Shown: positions 49,375 to 60,800 of the stretch, one piece after another
Position numbering within the stretch: the stretch's first letter is position 1
How the letters are laid out: the number at the start of each line of letters is the position of its first letter
From: Campylorhamphus procurvoides
Taxonomy: Eukaryota; Chordata; Aves; Passeriformes; Dendrocolaptidae
Direction: 5' to 3'
Assembly: GCA_013396655.1 (NCBI GenBank)
Contig: WBMV01002843.1
Coordinates: forward strand, 62,001 to 126,000
DNA: 64,000 nt
The notes under the pieces: generated by a model
The model's input: only the letters and a program-made list of their open reading frames with translations
The model's database searches: none
What the model was told of the DNA's origin: nothing
Position numbers and translations under genes: made by a program

Positions 49375-49665
49375 CCACTGGACCGGGTTGCTCCAGCCTG
49401 GCCTTGAGCGCCTCCAGGGATGGGCCATCTGCGGCTTCTCAGGGCAATCTGTGCCAGGGCCCACCACCCTCCTAAGGAGAGTTCCGTCCACATATCTCAT
49501 CTAAATCCCTCATCTCTTGCTCTAAAGCCATTCTCCTCCTGTCCTGTCACTGTGTGCCCATGTAAAAAGGCGCTTTCCCACTTTCTTAGGTGCTGCAGGG
49601 CTGTGGCGAGGTCCCTCTGGAGCCTCCTCCAGGCTGGACAACCCCAGCTCCAACATGATCTCCGC
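49375..49665 (-). mobile_element. CR1 LINE 3' fragment next to the ZNF330 CpG island
   Basis: Plus strand reads ACCGGGTTGCTCCAGCCTGG, CTTGAGCGCCTCCAGGGATG, CTTCTCAGGGCAATCTGTGC and CTCTGGAGCCTCCTCCAGGC, all typical of CR1 3' regions in reverse. The terminal tail repeats are missing. It starts within about 30 bp of the end of the CpG-rich block. Confidence 0.87.
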
Positions 49666-49700
49666 TTAAAACACAGCACGGCTTTCACTGTGGCAGGGGA

Positions 49701-49785
49701 ACCACAGAATCGACTGGGCTGGAAGAGATCAGCGAGTCCAACCCTTGAGCCAACACCACTGTCATTACTGGATCATGGAAAAGCT
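49701..49785 (-). mobile_element. Short CR1 LINE tail, reverse orientation
   Basis: ACCACAGAATCGACTGGGCT followed by GGAAGAGATCAGCGAGTCCA and ACCCTTGAGCCAACACCACT is the inverted CR1 3' tail. About 85 bp. It lies just beyond another CR1 piece in the same orientation, so two insertions or one rearranged copy are both possible. Confidence 0.75.
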
Positions 49786-51000
49786 CTTACAAGCCGCTTG
49801 TAGGGATGTTCCTGCTCAGTAACGTCCAGTGTTTGTGCCATCAGTGGATGTTCATCATCAGTGGTTGTTCCATCCTCAAGTTTTGTTTGCTTTCTTGTCC
49901 ATTGCACTACAACTTCCACTCGATGGAGACCAAATTTAGGGTGTAATAATCGCAACAATTAGTTGTGGTTGTAATAGAATAAGGTTAGTGCCCAAAAAGT
50001 TGCCTCGGAAATATTTCATCAGCCACTCCATCTGTTTTTAAAATGAAGTGTTGGTTAATCTTAATGGTAGGAATACAAGGTAGTTTAAAAATGGAAACAA
50101 TATCCATACCCTATGAAAGACCCCTGTGCACAGGTCTGAGGTCATGCAAGTCACTGCCATGGATGGATATTGTCTGAAAAACCCTTGTGAAAATCATTAG
50201 AAGATGTACTGCATAGATATTTAAATGAGTGCACGGGTCACATTCCAGTGTATTTCATAGTCTTGCCTAGGAAGGGTTTGATTCCTCTTCCATAAATAAG
50301 TCCTGGGGTACTGTTTTGTGTCCCTTGATCATCCATTCACTCGGGTGAATTGTTTCACATTGTACTTGGTCATGCACTTCTTACTGAAATTTGGCTACTA
50401 GTTATGGAATGTCATTTTGGCTTAGTGAGAGAGGCACCACTGGCCATTTCCAGGCCATTCCCTGGCCACCATTGCCTTTCCAGAGAGACTCTCCTAACTT
50501 CTGTGAGGTCAGACTTTTATCTCCCATGGCAAATTGCTTGCTTGTCATGCTTTTCCTTCAAGTTGGAATCCTCACACCAGTTCAGTGGGATGCACAGAAA
50601 TCAGCATTATTATTTAGAGACAAAAAATCGTGATGATCACTTAACTGGACATTTCTTCTTCATGAGAAAGGGTGCAGAGAAGTAACTTTTAACTACTGTC
50701 AGTAGCTGTGGCCATATGCTATTTTACTAATAGCCTAAGCAGAAAATATGATCTTTTGTGAGGTGTTAGAGCTTTTTTTTTGTGTAATCCTCACTTTTCT
50801 TAATAAATATCATTAATCATCAATATGCTTTTATTCTGGTTAAGACAGATCCTAGTCTGTTTTAGGCAGCCATGAGTGCAAGAACACAATGAGGATAAAT
50901 GATATAAACAGAAAGTTTTAATCTATTTTAGAATAATTATCCTAGTCAGCTAATGTGCTTTCATGAATGAAAGAAGCTGTTGAAGAAATTACTCTTATAC

Positions 51001-51060
51001 AGAATCAGTCACAGAATATTCTAAGTTGGAAGGGACCCACAATACATACACAGATGTGAC
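51001..51060 (-). mobile_element. CR1 LINE tail remnant, reverse orientation
   Basis: AGAATCAGTCACAGAATATT followed by CTAAGTTGGAAGGGACCCAC is a short inverted CR1 3' end. Only about 50-60 bp are recognisable. Confidence 0.7.
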
Positions 51061-54000
51061 AATTTTCTTCTCATTTGACTGGGCATTTTTACATAAACTG
51101 AGGAATGAAAAAGGAGAAATCTAGAAAAAACCCAAGGAGACAAATGGACGTAAAGATTTTTATCTTAGTTATACTTTATCCTGTGAAAATGTACCTGCCT
51201 CGAATATATTCCAGAAACCACCCTCTAGATGGCAGGAGTTTGTCACTGCGCTTGTGAGCAGTAAAACATTTTATTTTCAGAACCAGTACAGTGGCCTAGG
51301 GCTGTAATACAAGTAAATAAATAAAATAAATTAGATGAGAATAGCCAATTAAGAGCTTACAGAATTTCCGTTAGCAACACCGGACTAGTCTCTGGGGAAC
51401 TGTTACAGACTTCTTGTTGCAAAGATATATGCAGAAAGTGAGAGCCAGCTTCCTTTTTAGAGGTGTTTTCAGTGACCTCTGTGAGAGAAGCAATGGGTGG
51501 GCAGCGAGTGTGCCTCTGAACTATTATCATTCCACATTACCTTATAGAAAATCAGAACTGTCATGGCTTTACTTAATGGCCACTGGCTGGCTGGGATAAC
51601 AAGACAAGACTCTGTGAGCGCCTCTCTACAGTGCCTTACAAAGGTATTTGTCTACTTAAGAGCTTTCATGGCAGGACATATGTTGGAGACTGTCTTAACC
51701 CCAAGCTGGGCAACCTGCAGAGCATAAGCTGTGCTCTAGAGAGAACTGTCAGGGAAAGTCACTTCTGTAAATGAAGTGATGCCGCTGACAGCAGAGCTGT
51801 CTTGGCTGGTGGTCACACACCAAAGGCATGCAGCAACATGCAGTGCTTTCCCCTTCTGTTTCACTCTGCTACGTCACTGTGCATCTCAGAAAGTTAGTTT
51901 CACCTATAGCAAGGGCCAAAGGATGCCAGTAAGTCAGAATCCCTCAAAAATAAATGGCTGTCCAGGGTGCAGAGCAATGAAATTTTTGGGCGCTGTCTTT
52001 CTCCCTTGCTCCCTTTTTTGTTCGTATCTTAAATTCACGTGGCAAGGCAGAGCAGTAGCACTATGGATTGCACACTGATTGCTGGTCAGATACATACTTT
52101 TAAGGCAATAAAATCACATTTCAAATGGGATATTTCAGCAAAAAGAAGTGTTGGGAACTGTGTCTGAGGGAAGGTGCCAAAGCTGAGTAGCACCATTGCA
52201 GCAGAGGGTACCAACTCATGTAGACACTAACCAGCCTCAGGGCTGCACTGCTCACTGCCTCATCCTCTTCTCAGCGGAATCCTTCCTTTGCTGTGAGGGC
52301 ATCTTTTGGGGATTGACACTTAATTTGTTTCTTAAGCTACTCAAGTAATAACAAAGGATTCATGCCTCACTTCATGACTCACTTCTACTATTGAAAATTA
52401 CTGAGATCAGAAAGGAAGATCAGGAAATTAAGTGTGTGCACAGCCTCTATCAGAATGGCAATATTCTGGGAGAGATAAGACCTTCATACGCAGTGACACT
52501 GGACTGTGCTGGATGACAATGAAATATTTTTACTGCCTTTTAGTGTGATATCTCAGTCCTTTTAAAGGTACAAGAAAACGTGTTAATTATCAACTTGAAA
52601 TAGATACTGACCTGATTTGTTGTCATTTAATTGAATCACCTGCATTTTCTTTTTTTCTAAATAAAATGTTTGTTCTGATCTAATTAAGCCCCTATTATCT
52701 ACCTGCCTATTACCATAATTATCTTCATTATTGCAATGTCTTCTTGCAGCATTCAATATGTTTGCCTCCCTGAGGGTTACATGGTAAAATAGGTACAGCA
52801 TATACCTTTCTAAATGACCTTTGAAAAGGCATACATCAAATTTAATTTGTTTCTAAATCCTGGCCTTGCAGCAACTGACCTTAAAAATCATGTCAATATT
52901 TGTTTGATGTAAGATAATTTTGTCTGTAGACATTTATACTTGCAGATTTAATGGCATAAAGAAACAGGAAACAAAATAACTTGAGGCAAAAATCTTTACT
53001 GATATCTACTGAATTGGCATGTTCAAATATAATATTTTAAAATAGTCCGTCTTGAATTAGATGTTGTAAAATATTTTTTGTGTGCGTGTTTTATTTTATG
53101 CCTGCTATTATAACTGGTGGTGAAAGTCATTAATCTTAGCCCAGGAAAATTATTCCCCAAGAAATTTCTGGGTGGTTGTTTTGCCTGGTCAGTGTTTGTG
53201 GAATGTATCTAAAGGGAAAAGAAAAAAAAAGAGAGATAAAAGAAAAAGAGAAATTTAGCTGTTAAGTGATTAGTGCCTTGATTCAGGGAGCTCGCTCAGT
53301 TGTCAACTTCTTTATTAAAATCTATTAATCTTTCCTATAATATTCAAGTTGCATGTTTTCACATTTCTTCCATACCTTCAACAAAAAGATGAACAGCATT
53401 TTTATCATGGTACTTTATATTGGGGCTTTTTCATTTTGTTCTTTAAGATGAAAGATATGCAGTACAGCTAATACTGTATGTATTATGTAGCACATTTAAT
53501 GTGGCATCATATGTTAATTATCATATATTAATTAAGATTGCTGAGGTGAGGAGGCAGTGCAAGACTCATCAGTTACTCTTTTGCTAACAAAAGGGGTAAG
53601 CTATGATTATTTATGATGGAAAAAGAACTTGTTGGCTGGTGGCAAGTTAATAGTGTTGGGTTTTGTCCATGATGAGATTATAATGTCATAAATTACCTTG
53701 TTTCTCTTCCCTCTGACCCCAACAAAAGGCTGGCACATAAATAAATATGGTGATAAATTGGCTGCATAGGTGACACTGGGAGGCTTTGTGTGTGAAGAAG
53801 AGGAGGGAGATGCCTGATAAACTGCAGCACCTGTATGACAGAAATGGAAAAGGTTAAAAAAAAAAAATCAAGGTCAGACATCAGTGGATGACTGATGACA
53901 AGACTTTCTCTCACAGCGCTGGAGGCTTGTCAGGTGGAAGTGGCAGAGGAGAATGAAAAACGTGAATGTCTTAATTGGTCACAGGGTATGAGATTAATTC

Positions 54001-54195
54001 ATCTAGATGATCAGGAAACTAATAAGCCAGTCTTGGAGGAGGAGGCCAAAAGATGTGCTGTATCTGGCAAAAGGAAAGGTCAGAAGGGGATAGTGGGGTT
54101 TCTATCCGAGTGCCAGTAAGGGGGGTGAGCAAAATGCCTGTTCTGGCACAAGAGCAAAGGGGTATGAAACTTTACAGCCTGGGGCCACATGGTGA

Positions 54196-54212
54196 GAGAG
54201 AGAGAGAAGAGC
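54196..54212. repeat. Short GA microsatellite
   Basis: A run of about seven GA units (GGTGAGAGAGAGAGAAGAG). A similar short run lies at about 59849-59862. Confidence 0.75.
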
Positions 54213-54270
54213 AGTGGGAGAGTGTCAAGGTTCAGGGGATGTAGTTTTGTGATGTATGAAGAGAGCTGAC

Positions 54271-54500
54271 ACAGTTTAACCTGGAGAATAGAAGGCTGAA
54301 AAGATCTAATTGCTGTCTTCGAGAACCTAAAGGGAATTTATAGAGAAGGCAGAGCCAGGCTCTTCTCAAGGATGCACAGTGGAAACATGACAGGCAACAG
54401 TCACAAGCTGCAGCAAGAGGAGTTATGACTGAAATACAGAAAAAATTTTCCAAGTGAGAGTGGTTAAGCAGCGGAAAGGCTGTGCTGGAGCCTCAAGCAC
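54271..54500 (+). mobile_element. Diverged CR1 LINE 3' region, forward orientation
   Basis: ACAGTTTAACCTGGAGAATA, GAAGGCTGAAAAGATCTAAT, and later GAAATACAGAAAAAATTTTC and GTGAGAGTGGTTAAGCAGCG follow the order of the CR1 3' region, with many substitutions. About 230 bp with no terminal tail seen. Old copy. Confidence 0.65.
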
Positions 54501-54550
54501 TGATGACAAGAAACTCTCTTTTAATTTAGAATGGATATTATTAAAAATAA

Positions 54551-54800
54551 CACAATGAATTCGATAAGAAGGGACCTTTGGAGGTCACCTAGCCAAGACC
54601 CTTGCTGAAAGTTTGCACATCAAATGAGTCTGGCCAGAGCCTTGTCTAGCTGAGTCCTAAATGTTGCCAAGGATGGGGATTGCACAACTGCTCTGGACAA
54701 CCTTTTCCCAGGCTTAACAACTCTGCCTGCAAAGATCCTGAATAGGAGGATCCTGCTGTCTTCAAAGCCAGTTGGATTATGTCCTAGATGAGGCAGAATA
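54551..54800 (-). mobile_element. Diverged CR1 LINE 3' region, reverse orientation
   Basis: AAGAAGGGACCTTTGGAGGT, AGTCCTAAATGTTGCCAAGG and CTCTGGACAACCTTTTCCCA match an inverted CR1 3' end with many changes. It faces the forward copy at 54271-54500 with about 50 bp between, so the 3' ends point toward each other. Confidence 0.7.
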
Positions 54801-57800
54801 TTTGTTTGCCATATTTTTATGAAGTATCTGTTCTAACAAACTCAGTATTTCAGCTGCTCCATGTTTTTCTGTAACTTTCCACAGTTATTGAACTGTGTGA
54901 CATGTTCCTCTTTGGTGTCACTTCTTATCTAGATAGCAATTTTTCTCCTTCAGTTATGGCTTTTCCTTGTTCAGTAGAGTTCATTTGTAGAAATCTTATG
55001 CAAATATGAACTGAATGGTTTTCCTGTCTGATTACAGATTCATTTAGATGGCATTAATATGAGTAGTACTGAGCACTGACTGAATTAAATACTGAATTAA
55101 TTCAGCTAATGAAAGCTGAAGGATGCATTGTTTGCTTTACAGTGCACAACATGGGTGGCTTAGCTGTTGGTTCAGAGTACTGAAAGAGAATTTTTGCATC
55201 AAGAGTTCACTTTCCTGATATTGTAGGGAGCTCTCTCTTACCATCTCTTCCAAGGAACTTAACAAGCCCCAGTCTTATTTGTTCCCACTGTGTTTTCGAA
55301 AAGCATTGTGGCTAAAGGGCAGAATTGTACTCAGTGTAGCACAGCATTGTGCAGCAATTCATCACATACTGAATTTCACTGTGGAGGTGATGTAACACCT
55401 GTATTATACATAAGATGTCTGAATGCAGGCAATCGAGTGTCAAATCATATGCTTATTTCCACTATGAATAATGAGATTTGGAACCATTTCTAAGCATGGA
55501 CATCAGTCTTCAGTATTCTGATTGATTTAGAAAAACCATTTGTTTATGTTCCACTACTGTTATTTGATATTCTGACAATAGTTTCTATTCATTCTCATTT
55601 GTATTTTATTCAATTTCATTTATAGCACAAAGTTGTAATAACAGTTCCATTGCTTCTCAAATACCTGTACATTTAAACTTACTGAAATGTCACTATAAAT
55701 ATTCATATGCTCACCATGTTCACTAAACTCCTTATTTATATTTACTGTGGAATAATCTTTAGTCCTATTCTGAGCTAAAGCCTATCCACAGATGATGTAT
55801 TGTGAAATACATTTCCATTTTTATAATAAGTGTTCCAAGTGTGGTGCTCTTAAAAAGCAGAGCAGAAGCCTTTTCAATGGAGTATAAGGGGGAATTGAAG
55901 AGTTTGTTTCAAGTATTTTATTGTATTTATTTGAAAGGCTGGTGGAAAATGTACCTAAGGTAGAATTCCAAAAGAAAAAGAAAAAAGCAAGCAGTTTCTG
56001 AAAACAGCATCGTGGGCTGGCAAGTGGTTTCTTTGCTCCCTTTTATTAGGTTATAGTTCTTTTTGACAAGATGCAGTTCTCTCTAACTCACTGTAGATGT
56101 GCAGTCTCCACACTGAGTGCACATCTGATGGATCATTGGAGGCATCGTCAAGGTGTTTGAGGAGTTGTTTGTTTCATTATATTTCTTTTTGCTGTCATGT
56201 CTCTGGACAGTCTGTTGCCATCTGCAGCTAGGATGTGACTATGTGTTTAATACGAAGTTAAATACTCATCTACAAGAACCTTGAGGCTGTGAATTTGCAA
56301 TTTGCGTGATGGTGAGTGAAGTTAGATAGGAATAACTTTTGGTCACTGCCTGCTTCTCTAGGTCTGACCCACTCTGAGCTTGAAGACCTCCCAGGCATCC
56401 TACAAAAGCTAGTTGTGTAACAGATTTGGGCTGGGAGATGGATGGGATGCCCTTGGCAGGCCATATGTTTCCAGAGCATTTTCACTTGTATCATTATCCA
56501 GCTGAAGTGAAATGGTACTTGCATTTGGTTTTTTCAAGTGGCTGCTTGGTGGATTTTATTTTCATAGTGGTATTTTTTCCACTGGTCAGTTAGTTTTAAA
56601 TCTAATTTGTTTCAGAGAGCTCAGATCTTTTTAAAAAGCACACTTTTTCCCAATGTTAAATCCAGCTAAAACAGCCTTAGAATGAACTGGAACACTGGCC
56701 TAGAAAGGAAAGTCTTCACAGCCCATTACTGATCCCCTGAGCCATCTCATCCCCTTTACTGTCATGTAATGTTTGTTTAATGCAAAATTTCCATATAAAG
56801 CCAAACAAAATAAAACCCAAAAAGCAGAACAGCAGCTCTTTGGTGTTAAGATATTAAAATGTGAAGGTAGTGAAAATGAGATTTCCTTTCATAAGTGCGT
56901 TAGCGACCTTAGGGGAACCCTCACCAGGGAAATGCCACAGTGGTGAGAGAAGGCTCAGCTCAGAAGAGAAGGTGGATGAGGCTTTGGCAGCACGGGCTGG
57001 AATCACTGGGGAGTTTTGTTTTCAGCTTCAAGGGAGGGGAGGTCCTTGTGGGAGCCTGTGGGGATTTCTAAAGTAAGTGCTCTGGGCCAGTCCATCACTG
57101 AGCATGTTACCAAGTATATCTAGGCAGGAGTGTGTCACTGTGTGACTTACTGAGGATTGCTGTGCATAAAGAAGCACGTCATTGCATGAGTCACTGAGGA
57201 TTTCTATGCATGAGTGACTGTTTCTGTGCTCCAATATGAATAAATAACATTCAGAGCCTCCAGTCATTCTAAAGAGGTTTAATCAAGGCTATCAAATAAC
57301 TGGATTGTCAAAAAGCATCACTGGCTGAATTTATTCATGAGGTTTCAGGGACTACAGTAAGTTCAGCATCCCTGCAGTTTTCTTCAGGTCTCTCAAAGTT
57401 TCCAGGAAGATCAAAGGCAGACCTCTAATTAAGAACCTTGAAAATGTAAAACCCAAAAGAGATCACTTGTGTGAAAGGTGGAAGTGATGTGTTGAGAGTT
57501 CAGTGCACACATCCCCTCTTGTGGGATGCTTTCAAGCTCAACAAGTGCCTCTGCCGTCACGGGTGGATCTGTCTAGTTTTGTACGGTATTGGGTGTTGAC
57601 TGTAACATTCATCCATCAGTGAGTTGGGGATTGGAGGTACTTGGCAAGGAGGACAGAATGTGTAAAATGTGGGCAACAGCCTGAAAATACTTGCTGAAGG
57701 TGCTGGGAGAAGGCAAGGGAGAGAATTTCAGAGCTCACTCATGGAGCGTATGTTAATGTTATGAGTTTTCACACAGACCTGCTGAGTCTGGCACTTTCAG

Positions 57801-60800
57801 CAAGACACTCACCTGGCCTGCCGCAGTATCCTGCTGCCCCCACTGTCACCCTGGCCTTCGCCTGGGACTCAGGGGAACATTTGTGTCACAGCCTCCCCCA
57901 CTGGCAGGTCTGTCGTTTCATCGTAATCTCTCAGATGTCATCACTCCCCCAACCACCATGGTGTGGCACAACTGAAGATAAATGAGGTGGGTGGGCTCTT
58001 CTGTGGATGAATATTAAGACATTCCAGGAACGGATACCATATAAAGAATGAAGATACCTGAAGGCTTTCCACAGTTAGGAAGAAATGAATGGCTGAAACA
58101 TGAGTTATCATGGTATTTGCAGGGTCAGTGGTTTAGTGCTCTGGCAGGATGAGAGCCAGGGAGCCCAGCATGGCTACAACACTCTCAGACTGTGCAAACA
58201 GGCTGTCCCCACCCCAGTGGAGTGTTCTAGGGCTGCTCTCTTGCAGCCCTTCCCTAAGGAGGGCTTTCACACTGGGGACCTGAGCAGTCACCCTCTGCTC
58301 CCAGGGGAACCAGCGACTTTTGTAGTGTGCCTCCAGCAGGCAGAGCTCTGAGTAAATGGACCTCTGCTATGAGCTTACTAGAGCTTCTCTAAAAGGCTGT
58401 TTTTTTTCATCACAGGTGTCACAGAGGTGGGGAGGGAGTCCGAGTTTGACCCTGAGATGCAGGTTCTGAAGCACTACTTGTTAGAGAACAGTCTAATTTT
58501 TTTCTTTTCACAGTTGAGTAGGCAGAAGCATAAGGAGTCTCACTGAGTATCTGTGGCCCGCACTGGAAGGGTATCCTGAAAGAAAGCTAAAGAAGTTATA
58601 CATCCTTTCCTCTGAGTAATCCAATCTGCCATTACATCAGGCTTCCTTGGATTCAACTCCAACAGTTGCTCTTCAGCCTGGTGATGATCTCACCCAAATG
58701 TTTGGGTAGCTAGCAGATGGCATTGTTTGCATCTGAGGTGGAGTGGATGTAAAGTTTGGAGTGATTTTTTTAACTGCTGGTACTTCATCCTTGCTACATT
58801 CCAGTGCACACCAGAGGCTTCCAGAGAATGAAGTGTGACACAGCCATTCTAAGAACAGACTGGAGTCGAGGTGCTAAAATAAAAGCAGTTATTGAAAGCT
58901 AGTCAAATATTATCCACAGAGAGTTTGCTGCCCTATCTCTGTTGTGCAGCTGCATCTCTTGTGGAGCAGTTGCAGCTCATAAATAGGGTGTGGGAATACT
59001 ACAGACATCCTTGGGAAAGAAGGATGCAGAGATAAATGCAGACAAACATGAAATACAATTATCCATCTTGGAAATGGGTTGCTGCACATTTCTTATTGCA
59101 TTTTCTTCAGGGAATTTTGCAGAAACAGACCTTCATTCTCTGATAGAAGATGGCACCTCCCGTAGAAAAATACACATTAGCAGCCCTTGGAAAGCTTTTG
59201 TTCATTATGAACAGAAAGAAAACATCCTTGCTGCCCACTAAATCACTGACAGGCAAGACTATGAGGTTTTGCCTAGTGGAGGCCTGTTGGCAGCTGACTG
59301 ATAAGTGAAACCTCTTGGCCAGCCCCAGGTAATCCGAGAGCACCCCCACTGTGACTGTAGAGCTCTCCTGTCTGGGCAGCTGCTGGAGCTGGTGGTGTCT
59401 GTGACATGTCTCTTGGCTCACACCCTGCTTTCTGTCCTGAGCTTGTGGGAGCTTGGCTGTTCCCTTGGTTCTGGCCACAGGTTCTTGGTGATATATCCTT
59501 TGCTCCAGCCTTTGGCTCTGACAAGTGGGCAAGATTGGTTGCAGAGCCTAAAATTGGCAATTCAATCGCCTCTCAGCCCATGTAGTTACAGGGCTGTAGT
59601 TTCTGGTCCTTGTTGGTCAGACTTGCTGGTCTAATTAGGCACACCTAATCCTTTTTCTGTGTTTTTGGCTCCTGCCTTTCCTGTTGCAGCTTTTCACGCC
59701 TTTCATGCTAATTCCTATGAACTGGAGAAAAAGTAAAATTGCAGTTCTTTTTACACCAGAAATTCAAATTGCTATATATCTCATATTAGTCTTTTTTTTC
59801 TTTGAAGTTTTATCTCATTCAACAAAAGTGAACAAAGTACAATGGTGAAAGAGAGAGAGAGGGATAAGGAAGTCCTCAAAATATTCTGGGTGTTTGAATG
59901 CTTACATAAGCTATGTGAGAGGAAAGGGCACAACACACAACCCCTTGTCATCTTAAACTGGGGAATGTGCAAAGATCCCTGCTGTGGAAAAGGAAGAAAG
60001 CAGGAGACTTCTTTTCCCTTTGCTTTGAAACATGTTGGATGAAACCTTTGGCACTAACAAATGGGACTTCCAACCCTTTCCTTTGCAAAGTCTTCATGAA
60101 ATCACATTTCTGAGTGACACAGCTGATGTAGCAGATAGGCCGCTCAAAGCAGAGGCAACAGCCTTAAACCATGGTATGTGATAACAGGATAGAGGGCAGC
60201 GTGGGTGCAGACAGCACGTCTGCCCTGGCCAGGTCCTGTAACACATTCCCTGGTGTAGTTATGCTTGTAAAACCGTATAATGCAGGGAAAGCTTGTGTGG
60301 CTTTAAAAGAGAATCCCAGCTTTGCTTTTCAGCTCCTTGTCTAGCCATCTGCAGGGAATCAGCAGACAGAACAGACAAGCTGAGAGAAGATGCTACAAGG
60401 AATTACTAGATAAAGCTGCAAGAAAGGCAATGTCATTGGGTAGGAGATGTTTGGGCTGAAATGCTGGGTTGAAGCCATGAACAGAGAAATTTAGAGGAAG
60501 GAAATTCTCTTGGAAAAAAAAATGGAATCAAGGTTTTGTTTAGAGTTTGTGAAAAAAAAGAAGTGAAAAGTCATCAATTTTTCCTCATTTCATGAAATTT
60601 GATGGATATGTTGAACTTTGAACTTCCTAAAAGGGCCTGGATTCACTACTAATTGCACACTTGTGCTGGATTCTTCTGTCTGGCTATAAAATAACTGATT
60701 TAGCAGAGTAATGAAATCTGGCATACTTGTGTAATGCTTGGGCATTAATTAACAAAATATCTGTGCATAAGCATAATATTATTTAGCAATGTTCATTTGA

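Larger units (their letters stand above)
49786..54270. other. Intergenic DNA upstream of ZNF330
   Basis: Contains one CR1 tail remnant (51.0 kb) and otherwise unique-looking DNA. A 111-codon frame at 50350-50685 has no known motif. AT-rich, repeat-poor sequence at about 53.06-53.40 kb could be conserved non-coding DNA. Confidence 0.5.

Noticed and set aside
50350..50685. 111-codon frame as a possible first exon of the neighbouring divergent gene
   Set aside because: No CpG island beside it, no similarity to the RNF150 N-terminus as I remember it, and no clear donor in the right phase.
59107..59634. Overlapping 95-141 codon frames on both strands
   Set aside because: Mutually overlapping frames with no motif; composition is ordinary intergenic.
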